64,000 nucleotides of DNA, from NCBI GenBank assembly GCA_041917755.1, contig JAYRWY010000007.1, positions 248,001 to 312,000 of the forward strand, read 5' to 3'. Origin of the DNA: RGZA01 sp041917755 (GTDB taxonomy: Bacteria; Pseudomonadota; Alphaproteobacteria; UBA9219; RGZA01). This document shows positions 1 through 8,002 of the stretch, in pieces. Below the pieces are notes generated by a model, which had not been told where the DNA came from, searched no databases, and saw only the letters and a list, made by a program, of their open reading frames with translations. The translations under genes and the position numbers were made by a program. Position 1 is the stretch's first letter; each line of letters starts with the position of its first letter.

Positions 1-151
1 CAGCATGCTGTCGGGCAGAGGCGCGGGGATGTCTGCAGTCTATCAAACCGTATTACGTATGCATGGCCAGGCAGAGTTGCGCTCAGAGATGCATAAGGGC
101 ACGCAGCTGATTATTCGTCTGCCAGAGCCAAAATTGCCGGATTTTGCCTAA
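1..151 (+). CDS. CheA-like histidine kinase, C-terminal end only (partial)
   Basis: This reading frame enters from the left edge (full codons from base 2) and stops with TAA at 149-151. The 49 visible residues begin with a glycine-rich SGRGAGM motif and end in a QLIIRLPEP stretch. They match the G2-box and last strand of the HATPase domain of CheA-type and related kinases, whose usual form is SGRGVGMDAV followed by GTxFxIRLP. Only the end of the ATP-binding domain is visible, so the input domain, the phosphorylated histidine and the partner regulator cannot be named. Its position just before rpsM is unusual, because secY and adk normally sit there. Family is fairly secure; function is unknown. 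Confidence 0.6.
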   Translation, partial: SMLSGRGAGMSAVYQTVLRMHGQAELRSEMHKGTQLIIRLPEPKLPDFA

Positions 152-232
152 TCCTGCCTCTTGGCACACGATGGCCAGCGCCACCACTTGAAAATATCCT
201 TTAAAATCAACGGACTTGTCGTTTTTTAGGGA

Positions 233-247
233 TTAACGAGAGGTTAA
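233..247. promoter_or_regulatory. CtrA-like box TTAA-N7-TTAA upstream of rpsM
   Basis: TTAA at 233-236 and TTAA at 244-247 are separated by exactly seven bases, the full-site consensus of the alphaproteobacterial regulator CtrA. It ends 9 bp before the TTGACT -35 candidate. About one such match is expected by chance in 64 kb, so the placement is the only supporting argument. Confidence 0.35.
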
Positions 248-256
248 AGCAAGTCC

Positions 257-285
257 TTGACTCAATGGTGTCAAGCCTTTACTTT
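257..285 (+). promoter_or_regulatory. Candidate promoter of the rpsM-rpsK-rpoA-rplQ operon
   Basis: TTGACT (257-262), preceded by C as in the alphaproteobacterial CTTGAC -35 element, is followed after 17 bp by TACTTT (280-285). The -35 is good and the -10 is poor. A promoter is needed here because no ribosomal gene lies directly upstream. Confidence 0.3.
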
Positions 286-462
286 CCGGCTCACAATTTT
301 CTGAAACAGGCGTGACGTTTAAGACGTGAGTTTCAGGAATATAGTTTCTAAAAAAAAGCGCAACCGACTGGATGTGCCTGATTAAAGGGCGGATTTGGTG
401 CGGCTTTTTTTGTTTTTTGTTTTTGGGTTTTAGTTTTACTTTTTGTTTCTGAGGAGAAGCGC

Positions 463-843
463 GTGGCTCGTATTGCTGGTGTCAACATACCTACAAATAA
501 ACCGGTATGGATTTCGTTACGTTACATTTTTGGTGTAGGCCCAAAGCGCGCACGCGACATTTGTGATGCCCTCTCCATTCCTGATGCAAAGCGCGTCAAT
601 CAACTGACCGATAATGAAGTTTTAAAAATTCGCGAATTCATTGACGCGACATTTAAAGTAGAAGGCGATCTTCGCCGTGACATCGCCATGAACATTAAGC
701 GTTTGATGGATCTTGGTTGCTACCGTGGCCTTCGTCATCGCAAAGGATTGCCTGTTCGTGGTCAACGTACACACACCAATGCGCGTACCCGTAAGGGCCC
801 AGCTAAGCCAATCGCTGGCAAGAAAATCGCTACCAAGAAATAA
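463..843 (+). CDS. rpsM: 30S ribosomal protein S13
   Basis: S13 sits in the head of the 30S subunit and contacts the P-site tRNA and the B1 bridges to the 50S subunit. The 126-residue product has the family's usual length. It begins ARIAGVNIPTNKPV, carries the helix-hairpin-helix region (YIFGVGPKRA), and ends in the basic tail with RGLRHRKGLPVRGQRTHTNARTRKGP, which is diagnostic. The start is GTG, placed by a GAGGAG ribosome-binding site at 451-456 with 6 bp spacing. It leads the short operon rpsM-rpsK-rpoA-rplQ, which is cut off from the rest of the spc operon in this genome. Confidence 0.97.
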   Translation: MARIAGVNIPTNKPVWISLRYIFGVGPKRARDICDALSIPDAKRVNQLTDNEVLKIREFIDATFKVEGDLRRDIAMNIKRLMDLGCYRGLRHRKGLPVRGQRTHTNARTRKGPAKPIAGKKIATKK

Positions 844-872
844 TTGAAATATAACTTTGAAGGACATTGATC

Positions 873-1307
873 ATGGCTGAACCAAAAAAAGCTACTGCGA
901 AAAAAGAAGGCGATAAAGCCGGCGCAGGTGCTCCCCGTACCAAGCGCAAAGAACGCAAGAATATTGCGGTTGGCGTTGCAAAGGTGAACTCCACCTTTAA
1001 TAACACCCTTGTGACCATCAGTGATGCACAAGGCAACACCATCGCATGGTCATCGTCAGGCGTGGTTGGCTTTAAGGGCTCACGTCGTTCAACCCCGTAT
1101 GCTGCACAGATGGCAGCCGAAGATGCGGGCAAGAAGGCGATGGAACATGGCATGCGTTCCCTTGAAGTAGAAGTAAAGGGTCCTGGTGCTGGTCGTGAAT
1201 CAGCTTTGCGTGCATTGCAGTCGGTTGGATTTATTATCACCTCCATTAAGGACGTGACCCCAATCCCGCACAATGGCGTTCGCCCTCCAAAACGCCGCCG
1301 CGTGTAA
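873..1307 (+). CDS. rpsK: 30S ribosomal protein S11
   Basis: S11 forms part of the platform of the 30S subunit and helps shape the mRNA exit channel. The 144-residue product has a lysine/alanine-rich N-terminal extension of about 30 residues. The conserved core then follows, with NIAVGVAKVNSTFNNTLVT and the C-terminal IPHNGVRPPKRRRV, the usual S11 ending. I place the start at ATG 873 because a GAAGGA site lies at 859-864, 8 bp upstream. An in-frame TTG at 867 would be too close to that site. The gene lies 29 bp after rpsM. Confidence 0.97.
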   Translation: MAEPKKATAKKEGDKAGAGAPRTKRKERKNIAVGVAKVNSTFNNTLVTISDAQGNTIAWSSSGVVGFKGSRRSTPYAAQMAAEDAGKKAMEHGMRSLEVEVKGPGAGRESALRALQSVGFIITSIKDVTPIPHNGVRPPKRRRV

Positions 1308-1380
1308 GTCGCCATTGGCGCACCGCGTTGGTGTTTAAAAAGTTTTTGTTTTCTAACCCTTTTACCCGAGGAATAAACGA

Positions 1381-2403
1381 ATGTCGCAGATGCTGCAGAA
1401 AAACTGGAAGCAACTTATTCAAGCTAATAAGCAAGTTGGACAAAGCGTTGATTTAACCCGTTTCGCAACCTTGGTAGCTGAGCCGCTGGAACGTGGTTTT
1501 GGTACTACCCTTGGTAACGCATTGCGCCGCGTATTGTTGTCATCACTTCAAGGCGCTGCTGTAACCTCCATCCAAATTGATGGTGTGTTGCACGAGTTCT
1601 CATCCATTCCTGGTGTACGTGAAGACGTAACCGACATCGTGTTGAACATTAAGTCTCTTGCTTTGCGCATGCATAGCGAAGGCCCACGTAAGATGCGCCT
1701 TTCCGCAGAAGGTCCTGGCGAAGTACGTGCCAAGGCAATTCAAACCGGTTCAGAAATCGAAATCATGAATCCAGAATTGGTGATTTGCACCTTGGACAAC
1801 GGCGCAAAGCTGAACATCGAATTCACCGTTGAAACCGGTAAGGGTTATGTTCCTGCTTCACAAAACCGCAAGGAAGATTCACCAATTGGCCTGATCCCCA
1901 TCGACAGCCTGTATTCACCTGCACGTAAGGTGTCCTTCAAGGTTGAAAACAGCCGCGTTGGTCAAGTCACCGACTATGACAAGTTGTCATTGCAAGTTGA
2001 AACCAACGGTGCGATTGCACCAGAAGATGCCGTGGCGATTGCTGCGCGCATTCTGCAAGACCAATTGCAGTTATTCATCAACTTTGAAGAGCCAAAAGCG
2101 CACATCGCTGAAGCTGTTAAAGATGAATTCCCATTCAACAAGAACTTGCTCCGCCGCGTGGACGAACTTGAACTTTCCGTTCGTTCTGCCAACTGCCTCA
2201 AGAACGACAACATCATCTACATTGGTGATTTGGTTCAAAAGTCAGAAGCAGAAATGCTCCGTACGCCAAACTTCGGCCGCAAGAGCTTGAACGAAATCAA
2301 GGAAGTGCTCGCACAAATGGGCCTCACCTTGGGTATGGAAGTGGCTGGTTGGCCGCCTGAAAACATCGACGAACTTTTGAAGAAGATGGAAGAGCCATAC
2401 TAA
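1381..2403 (+). CDS. rpoA: DNA-directed RNA polymerase subunit alpha
   Basis: RpoA dimerises to nucleate RNA polymerase assembly and uses its C-terminal domain to touch UP elements and activators. At 340 residues it has the usual length. The N-terminal assembly domain covers about 1-235 and includes EPLERGFGTTLGNALRRVLL. A linker leads to the C-terminal domain at about 250-325, with the SVRSANCLKN helix that contains the UP-element-contacting arginine and the LRTPNFGRKSLNEI segment. A GAGGAATAA ribosome-binding region lies just before the ATG. It follows rpsK by 73 bp and precedes rplQ, the standard order. Confidence 0.98.
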   Translation: MSQMLQKNWKQLIQANKQVGQSVDLTRFATLVAEPLERGFGTTLGNALRRVLLSSLQGAAVTSIQIDGVLHEFSSIPGVREDVTDIVLNIKSLALRMHSEGPRKMRLSAEGPGEVRAKAIQTGSEIEIMNPELVICTLDNGAKLNIEFTVETGKGYVPASQNRKEDSPIGLIPIDSLYSPARKVSFKVENSRVGQVTDYDKLSLQVETNGAIAPEDAVAIAARILQDQLQLFINFEEPKAHIAEAVKDEFPFNKNLLRRVDELELSVRSANCLKNDNIIYIGDLVQKSEAEMLRTPNFGRKSLNEIKEVLAQMGLTLGMEVAGWPPENIDELLKKMEEPY

Positions 2404-2479
2404 GGTTTTAAACTAAGAAACGGGTCGTGGTGACCCAATGCCTGCGTACCGTAACAGGGCGCGGGTAACTACAATCGGC

Positions 2480-2505
2480 TCCCACTTTTAAAACAGGTTG
2501 TGGGA
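2480..2505 (+). other. Stem-loop in the rpoA-rplQ spacer
   Basis: TCCCAC (2480-2485) pairs with GTGGGA (2500-2505) across a 14-base loop. A second short stem, GGGTC/GACCC, lies at 2422-2436. No T-tract follows, so these look like mRNA leader or processing structures rather than terminators. The role is inferred only. Confidence 0.35.
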
Positions 2506-2531
2506 CCAAGCGAAGAAGAAGGAAGTGTATT

Positions 2532-2966
2532 ATGCGTCACGGAATGTCAGGTCGTAAATTAAACCGCACAGCAAGCCATCGCAAAGCGATGTTCTCGAAC
2601 ATGGCGGCAAGTCTTATCAAGCACGAGCAAATTAAAACTACGCTTCCAAAAGCTAAGGAGCTTCGCTCGGTTGTAGAACGCCTTATCACCCTTGGTAAAA
2701 AAGGTGGCCTTGCAAATCGCCGTCGTGCATTTGCCTTGCTGCGTGATGATGCCATGGTTGCCAAACTATTTGATACTATTGCTAACCGTTATGCCAAGCG
2801 CGCTGGTGGCTACACCCGCGTATTAAAAGCTGGCTTCCGTTATGGTGATGCGGCTGCAGTTGCGATCATCGAGTTGGTTGACCGCGACGTATCGGCCAAG
2901 GGTAAGGATAGCGGTCCAAAGCAAAATGAAGAGCAATTGGACACCGTATCCGAAAAGGCTGCGTAA
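2532..2966 (+). CDS. rplQ: 50S ribosomal protein L17
   Basis: L17 binds 23S rRNA near the polypeptide exit tunnel. The product begins MRHGMSGRKLNRTASHRKAM, the hallmark of the family, and contains the LPKAKELRSVVERLITLGK segment. The conserved core ends around residue 117 and is followed by a charged tail of about 27 residues, so the protein (144 residues) is slightly longer than short L17 forms, as is common in alphaproteobacteria. A GAAGAAGGAAG purine tract lies about 8 bp before the ATG. It is the last ribosomal gene of the operon. The next start codon follows the stop codon by one base. Confidence 0.97.
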   Translation: MRHGMSGRKLNRTASHRKAMFSNMAASLIKHEQIKTTLPKAKELRSVVERLITLGKKGGLANRRRAFALLRDDAMVAKLFDTIANRYAKRAGGYTRVLKAGFRYGDAAAVAIIELVDRDVSAKGKDSGPKQNEEQLDTVSEKAA

Positions 2967-2967
2967 C

Positions 2968-3276
2968 ATGCTGAACCCATCAAAAGCGCGGAGAGCCAGC
3001 TTCACCGCGCTTTTGTTATTGGGCATGGTTGTGATGAGCAGTTGCTCGTTGTTCCATCGCCATGATACGTCCAGCGATAATGTTGTCATTCCCCGCACGG
3101 CCCCAACAACCGACACCAAGCGTGAAGCATGCATACGTGCCTGCAGCAAAGACCACGATCTTTGTAATGATGGTCCGTCGTCGCGTAATGAGACCTTTGA
3201 TGCGCCACAACAAATTGTTGGCGCAAGCGCGGCATGTGACCAGTCGCTGCGCGATTGCTTGAAATACTGCCGGTAG
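2968..3276 (+). CDS. Small cysteine-rich lipoprotein, unknown function
   Basis: I do not recognise a family. The 102-residue product starts with a basic segment and a hydrophobic stretch (TALLLLGMVVMSSC) whose last cysteine, residue 26, fits a lipobox, so the mature protein is probably membrane-anchored in the periplasm. The mature part has six more cysteines in a mirror arrangement: C55-x3-C59-x6-C66, then C90-x6-C97-x3-C101. Two helical hairpins pinned by disulfides would explain this spacing. The ATG lies one base after the rplQ stop, so it is probably co-transcribed with the ribosomal operon, which is odd for an envelope protein. SMR exporter coding begins 8 bp downstream. Confidence 0.7.
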   Translation: MLNPSKARRASFTALLLLGMVVMSSCSLFHRHDTSSDNVVIPRTAPTTDTKREACIRACSKDHDLCNDGPSSRNETFDAPQQIVGASAACDQSLRDCLKYCR

Positions 3277-3284
3277 GCCTTAGC

Positions 3285-3617
3285 ATGGCATGGCTTTACT
3301 TACTGCTTGCCGGATTATGTGAAGTAGGTTGGATAGTAACCCTCAAGCAACATGACGGTTTTACCAAGCTATGGCCAAGCATCCTTGCGATTGCACTTAT
3401 ATTAGCCGGCCCGCTGCTTATATCCATGGCGATGAAAACGCTAGGTATGGGAACCAGCTATGCAGTCTGGGTTGGAGTGAACTGCATCCTTATTTTCCTG
3501 CTGGGCACCTTTTACTTCAATGAGCCGGTTTCGTTTTCCAAAATCGCCTGTGTTGGCCTGATTGTCGCAGGTGCGGTGGGTTTAAAGCTGATTGAAGCAG
3601 GACTCATCAAGTCTTAA
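3285..3617 (+). CDS. sugE: SMR-family multidrug/guanidinium exporter (SugE/Gdx-like)
   Basis: Small multidrug resistance proteins are four-helix inner-membrane antiporters that work as dual-topology dimers. This 110-residue product has four hydrophobic helices and the invariant membrane glutamate, Glu13, in AGLCEVGWIVTLK. The segment MGTSYAVWVGV is the family's central GTAYAVW motif. The overall pattern (single gene, KxxxGFTKLWPS after helix 1) is closer to SugE/Gdx guanidinium exporters than to EmrE, but I cannot prove the substrate. I chose ATG 3285 because the upstream in-frame extension overlaps the lipoprotein gene and adds residues foreign to the family. Confidence 0.85.
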   Translation: MAWLYLLLAGLCEVGWIVTLKQHDGFTKLWPSILAIALILAGPLLISMAMKTLGMGTSYAVWVGVNCILIFLLGTFYFNEPVSFSKIACVGLIVAGAVGLKLIEAGLIKS

Positions 3618-3641
3618 TTCGTCAAAATCCTGCCCATTTTC

Positions 3642-3669
3642 TTGAACATAGTTCTGGCTCGTCTATATT
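3642..3669 (+). promoter_or_regulatory. Candidate promoter of the htrA-rarA-nadB-nadC operon
   Basis: TTGAAC (3642-3647, preceded by C) and TATATT (3664-3669) are separated by 16 bp, 25 bp before the htrA start codon. The -10 matches the consensus at five of six positions. The site lies in the 76-bp gap after the SMR gene. Confidence 0.45.
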
Positions 3670-3693
3670 AATCCAGTGGATGGAGGCTTTCAC

Positions 3694-5115
3694 GTGATCC
3701 GGAATTTTTCCTGTTTCATACTTTCCGTTTATTTGATTGTTGCTGGCGTGACCCTTGGCCATGCGGCAGAAGGCGATGTGCGGGTGCCAGCATCCAAGCA
3801 GGAAATTGCCTTAAGTTTTGCGCCGGTGATCAAGCGTGTTGTGCCGGCGGTTGTGAATATCTATACCCGCACAGTGGTGCGACAACGGATGGTATCTCCG
3901 TTTATGGATGATCCATTCTTCCGGGAATTTTTTGGAAATCAACTTCCTCAAGGTTTAACACAAAAGCGCGTACAGAATTCATTAGGCTCTGGCGTTATGG
4001 TAGGTGCAAACGGAATTGTGGTTACCAATAACCACGTGATTGCAGGTGCCGACCAGATCACCGTTGTTCTATCCGACCGCCGCGAATTTGAAGCTTCCGT
4101 GATTACTGATGATAAGCGTAGCGACCTTGCAGTTTTAAAATTAAAAACAAAAGGTGAAACGTTTCCAACCCTCCAGCTTGCCGACAGCGATGAAGCTGAA
4201 GTGGGTGATGTTGTACTCGCGGTGGGTAATCCATTTGGTGTTGGCCAAACAGTGACCATGGGGATTATTTCTGCCGTCGCGCGTGCGGCCGAAGTCAGCA
4301 ATACAGATTATAACTATTTCATTCAAACCGATGCCGCGATTAACCCTGGTAACTCAGGCGGCGCGCTGATTTCGGTGGATGGAAAATTGGTAGGAATTCC
4401 TTCGGCGATTTATTCCAAAGACGGGGGGTCATTGGGTATCGGCTTTGCCATTCCGGCCAATCTTGTGAAAACAGTGATTGCGTCAGCCAGCCAAGGCGGC
4501 AGCGTAGTTCATGGATGGCTTGGTTTATCGGCACAAACCTTGACGACAGAAATCGCGCAAACGGTTGGCCTCAGCCATCCCACAGGTGTGATTGTTCGTG
4601 AATTGCATCCGCTAAGCCCTGCGCTAGCGGCGGGAATTAAAGTGGGCGATGTTATTCTGGCGGTGAATGGCAAAGAAATAAATGATGAAGAAGGGCTACG
4701 ATATCGCACGGCTACCGTTCCTGTGGATACGAGCATAACCTTCACGGTGCTTCGTGGCGGTGATAAAAAAGATGTAACGGTCAAAATCATTGCCGCGCCG
4801 CGCGAGAGCAAGAAAAGTGAAACAACCTTGACTGGGCAAACTCCGTTTTCTGGGGCACGGGTAGCTAATATCTCTCCGGCAATTGCGCAAGATATTGGCG
4901 TGCCGGATGATAGCGAAGGTGTGATTATCTTGGGCGTAAACAAAGGCACCACGGCGGCGCGCCTAGGTCTGATGCGCGGTGATATTATAGTTGGCATCAA
5001 TAATCAGGAAATCAAATCGGTTAATGATTTGAATGACGCATTAAACCATCCTGCGCGCGCATGGCGTATCACTATTAATCGTGGCGGAAACGTCATCACG
5101 GTTGTGGTGCAATGA
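3694..5115 (+). CDS. degP: Do-family periplasmic serine protease/chaperone (DegP/HtrA-like)
   Basis: This secreted protease degrades or refolds damaged envelope proteins. From the GTG start the product has 473 residues, with a signal peptide ending near GHAAEG. A chymotrypsin-like domain follows, with the triad His114 (TNNHVI), Asp144 (RSDLAVL) and Ser221 (NPGNSGGAL), then two PDZ domains at about 255-360 and 375-470. I chose GTG 3694 because TGGAGG at 3681-3686 sits 7 bp upstream; the longer reading from ATG 3676 would absorb this site and spoil the signal peptide. It overlaps rarA by ATGA, so the two are coupled. Confidence 0.93.
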   Translation: MIRNFSCFILSVYLIVAGVTLGHAAEGDVRVPASKQEIALSFAPVIKRVVPAVVNIYTRTVVRQRMVSPFMDDPFFREFFGNQLPQGLTQKRVQNSLGSGVMVGANGIVVTNNHVIAGADQITVVLSDRREFEASVITDDKRSDLAVLKLKTKGETFPTLQLADSDEAEVGDVVLAVGNPFGVGQTVTMGIISAVARAAEVSNTDYNYFIQTDAAINPGNSGGALISVDGKLVGIPSAIYSKDGGSLGIGFAIPANLVKTVIASASQGGSVVHGWLGLSAQTLTTEIAQTVGLSHPTGVIVRELHPLSPALAAGIKVGDVILAVNGKEINDEEGLRYRTATVPVDTSITFTVLRGGDKKDVTVKIIAAPRESKKSETTLTGQTPFSGARVANISPAIAQDIGVPDDSEGVIILGVNKGTTAARLGLMRGDIIVGINNQEIKSVNDLNDALNHPARAWRITINRGGNVITVVVQ

Positions 5116-6431
5116 GCGCGCGAAAAGAACAATCACTTTTTGAAAACTCAGCACCAAGACCTCTTGCCGATAAACTGCGTCCAAAACAGTTATCCGAAGT
5201 TATTGGACAAGACCATCTCTTAAAGGATGAAGGCATCATCGCGCGTATGGTAAAAGCGCACCAATTGACCTCCATTATCTTATGGGGTCCGCCTGGATGC
5301 GGTAAAACCACCATTGCACGTTTGCTGGCTCAAGAGGTCGGACTAGTATTCGAGCCAGTATCTGCTGTGATGTCTGGTGTTGCGGATTTGCGTAAAGTAT
5401 TCGATGTGGCAGAAAAAAATCATGCCATGGGCAAAGGTACCTTGCTCTTTGTCGATGAAATTCATCGCTTCAACCGTGCCCAGCAAGATGCATTTTTGCC
5501 CTATATGGAAAACGGTACGGTAATTTTGGTGGGTGCTACCACTGAAAATCCATCATTTGAATTAAATAGCGCATTATTATCCCGTGCTCAGGTGGTGGTG
5601 CTCAATCGCCTTGATGAAACAGCACAAGATGAATTGCTTGGGCGCGCTGAGGCAAGTCTGGGCAAAACGTTATTCCTTACACCCGAAGCACGGGCGGCGC
5701 TTATTGCGCTGGCAGATGGAGATGGTCGCTATCTGCTTGCCCTTGCACAAGATTTACTATCTGCGCCACCTAAAGAATTATTGGATGTACAATCCCTGAT
5801 AAAGCGATTGCAAAAACGTGCACCGCTTTATGATAAGAAGCAAGATAGCCATTATAATTTAATTAGTGCGCTACATAAGTCGTTGCGTGGTAGTGATGTG
5901 GATGCAGCGCTCTACTGGTTCTTTCGGATGCTGGAAGGCGGGGAGGATGCGCATTATATTGCTCGCCGTTTAACCCGCTTTGCCGTGGAGGATGTGGGCC
6001 TTGCCAACCCTGCTGCTCTTACTCAGGCCATTGCAGCATGGCAGGCTTATGAGCGGTTGGGGTCACCGGAAGGTGATTTGGCGCTTACCCAACTGGTGGT
6101 CTATTTGGCGGCATCGCCCAAATCAAATGCGACTTACATGGCGATGCATGCCGCCAAGGCTGCAGCGCAGCAATATGGCTCCCTCATGCCGCCCAAGCAC
6201 ATATTAAATGCGCCCACTCATATGATGCGGGAGCAGGGCTATGGTAAAGGTTATCAATACGATCACGACGCGCCCGATGCTTTTTCGGGACAAAATTATT
6301 TCCCCGATGCTATGCTTCGCCAACAATTTTATAAGCCTTTAGGGCGCGGCCATGAAAAAGATATAGCCACTCGTTTGGCTGAGCTCCATGCGCTGCGAAT
6401 TGAACGGCAAAAAAATTCATCTAAGGACTAA
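5112..6431 (+). CDS. rarA: Replication-associated recombination protein A (RarA/MgsA AAA+ ATPase)
   Basis: RarA is a clamp-loader-like AAA+ ATPase that acts at stalled replication forks. The 439-residue product has a Walker A GPPGCGKTT (59-67), a Walker B LLFVDEIHRFN, the sensor-1 region VILVGATTENPSFE, and the C-terminal tetramerisation region with ALYWFFRMLEGGEDAHYIARRL and NYFPD. These are all typical of RarA rather than of DnaX or RuvB. Its ATG lies inside the htrA stop (ATGA), giving translational coupling. htrA followed by rarA is a pairing I recall from other alphaproteobacteria. Confidence 0.95.
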   Translation: MSARKEQSLFENSAPRPLADKLRPKQLSEVIGQDHLLKDEGIIARMVKAHQLTSIILWGPPGCGKTTIARLLAQEVGLVFEPVSAVMSGVADLRKVFDVAEKNHAMGKGTLLFVDEIHRFNRAQQDAFLPYMENGTVILVGATTENPSFELNSALLSRAQVVVLNRLDETAQDELLGRAEASLGKTLFLTPEARAALIALADGDGRYLLALAQDLLSAPPKELLDVQSLIKRLQKRAPLYDKKQDSHYNLISALHKSLRGSDVDAALYWFFRMLEGGEDAHYIARRLTRFAVEDVGLANPAALTQAIAAWQAYERLGSPEGDLALTQLVVYLAASPKSNATYMAMHAAKAAAQQYGSLMPPKHILNAPTHMMREQGYGKGYQYDHDAPDAFSGQNYFPDAMLRQQFYKPLGRGHEKDIATRLAELHALRIERQKNSSKD

Positions 6432-6433
6432 TC

Positions 6434-8002
6434 TTGTCTGATCTTCCTATCATAATTATTGGCGCTGGCATTGCGGGGCTTTCGACGGCGCTGCGATTAT
6501 CACCGCAGCCTGTCACGGTACTCACCGGTGCGCCGCTGGGCGAAGGCAGTGCGAGCGCGTGGGCACAAGGCGGGATAGCGGCGGCATTATCCGAAGAAGA
6601 CGCGCCAAGTTTGCACGTGGAAGACACCATTGCTGCAGGCGCAGGGCTGGTGGATGAAAGCCGCACACAAATGCTTACCCAGCATGCGGGTGAACAAATT
6701 GCATGGCTTGAACAACTGGGTGTGCCATTCGACAGGGGTAGCGATGGCAACCTATCCCTTGGTCGTGAGGCGGCGCACAGCAAGCATCGCATCGTGCATG
6801 CAGGTGGTGATGGCACAGGCGCGGCTGTCATGCGCGCGCTTATTGAAACGGCACGTAAAACGCCATCCATCCATTTTCATGTGGGATGGCGAGCAGTAGA
6901 TATTGCAGTGCGTGATGGTGCGGTAGTTGGAATTCATATTTCACGCGGCGATGAATACTCAGTATTGCCAGCCAAAGCGGTGGTATTGGCCACAGGCGGT
7001 GTGGGCCAGCTTTATTCATATACTACAAATCCTGTTGCTGCATGTGGTGAAGGGCTGGCGATGGCCGCACGTGCTGGCGCGCAACTTTCTGATTTGGAAT
7101 TTGTGCAATTTCATCCAACGGCGTTAGCAATTGGACGTGACCCCATGCCATTGCTAACCGAAGCATTACGCGGGGCAGGAGCAATTTTAATTAATGAATC
7201 CAGTGACCGCTTTATGCTGGGTGTAGATAAACAGGCTGAACTTGCCCCGCGTGACGTTGTAGCCCGTGCAATTTGGCGGCAATTACAAGCTGGGCATAAG
7301 CCGATGCTTGATGCTCGTTCATCAGTGGGCGCTGCATTTCCGCAGCGTTTTCCTCTTATTACAGCTGTATGTGAAGGAGCGGGTCTTAATCCTGTTACAG
7401 ATGCGTTGCCCGTTGCGCCTGCTGCACATTATCATATGGGCGGCGTTAGCATTAATGATAATGGCCATAGCACCATTAAAAATCTTTGGGTATGTGGCGA
7501 AACCGCGTGTAGCCGTATCCACGGTGCTAACCGTCTTGCCAGCAATTCCCTGTTAGAAGCACTGGTATATGGTCAGGTCATTGCGCGTGATTTACAGCAC
7601 GCCTCCTTTGCGACGCCAGCTTCAACGTCGGTTGCCCCACACATGCAACAAAAAGTTGATACACAAAAAGACGCACAGACGCGAATGGCACTTCGTAAGC
7701 TCATGTATTCACATGTCGGGCTTGTACGAAATGAACTAAAATTATTAGAAGCTTTAAAAACTATTGTTGAATTACGTCAACGTACGGAGCTAAGCCGCAC
7801 GGTTCAATCGATGTTGTTGGTCGCCGGCATGGTGACAGTTTGCGCATTGCAACGCAAAGAAAGCCGCGGGGCTCATGCACGTGAAGATTTTACAACTATG
7901 TTGCCAAAAGCAGAACATAGCCTGATTACACTCGCTTCATACTGTGAGCACGTACAACACTATATCCAACGCCAATGGCCACATGAGCAAGCCCATGCAT
8001 GA
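6434..8002 (+). CDS. nadB: L-aspartate oxidase
   Basis: NadB oxidises L-aspartate to iminoaspartate, the first step of de novo NAD synthesis. The 522-residue protein begins with the FAD-binding GAGIAGLSTAL motif, contains GSASAWAQGGIAAAL and LEFVQFHPTAL, and has the C-terminal flavin and substrate loop RIHGANRLASNSLLEALVYG shared with succinate dehydrogenase flavoproteins. HRIVHAGGDGTG marks the capping domain. The start is TTG at 6434, with AAGGA 8 bp upstream, two bases after the rarA stop. No nadA lies next to it, although nadA-nadB-nadC is a frequent order, so quinolinate synthase must be encoded elsewhere. Confidence 0.95.
   Translation: MSDLPIIIIGAGIAGLSTALRLSPQPVTVLTGAPLGEGSASAWAQGGIAAALSEEDAPSLHVEDTIAAGAGLVDESRTQMLTQHAGEQIAWLEQLGVPFDRGSDGNLSLGREAAHSKHRIVHAGGDGTGAAVMRALIETARKTPSIHFHVGWRAVDIAVRDGAVVGIHISRGDEYSVLPAKAVVLATGGVGQLYSYTTNPVAACGEGLAMAARAGAQLSDLEFVQFHPTALAIGRDPMPLLTEALRGAGAILINESSDRFMLGVDKQAELAPRDVVARAIWRQLQAGHKPMLDARSSVGAAFPQRFPLITAVCEGAGLNPVTDALPVAPAAHYHMGGVSINDNGHSTIKNLWVCGETACSRIHGANRLASNSLLEALVYGQVIARDLQHASFATPASTSVAPHMQQKVDTQKDAQTRMALRKLMYSHVGLVRNELKLLEALKTIVELRQRTELSRTVQSMLLVAGMVTVCALQRKESRGAHAREDFTTMLPKAEHSLITLASYCEHVQHYIQRQWPHEQAHA

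Larger units (their letters stand above)
152..462. other. 311-bp intergenic region upstream of rpsM
   Basis: No gene was seen here on either strand. The region holds a TTAA-N7-TTAA box at 233-247, a weak promoter-like pair at 257-285 and a long T-rich leader (about 395-450) that runs up to the GAGGAG ribosome-binding site at 451-456. A very weak stem (about 208-224) followed by Ts may end the upstream kinase transcript, but it is not convincing. Confidence 0.6.

Noticed and set aside
830..1315. 161-codon minus-strand frame opposite rpsK
   Set aside because: Antisense shadow of a highly conserved ribosomal gene, with no promoter or family match.
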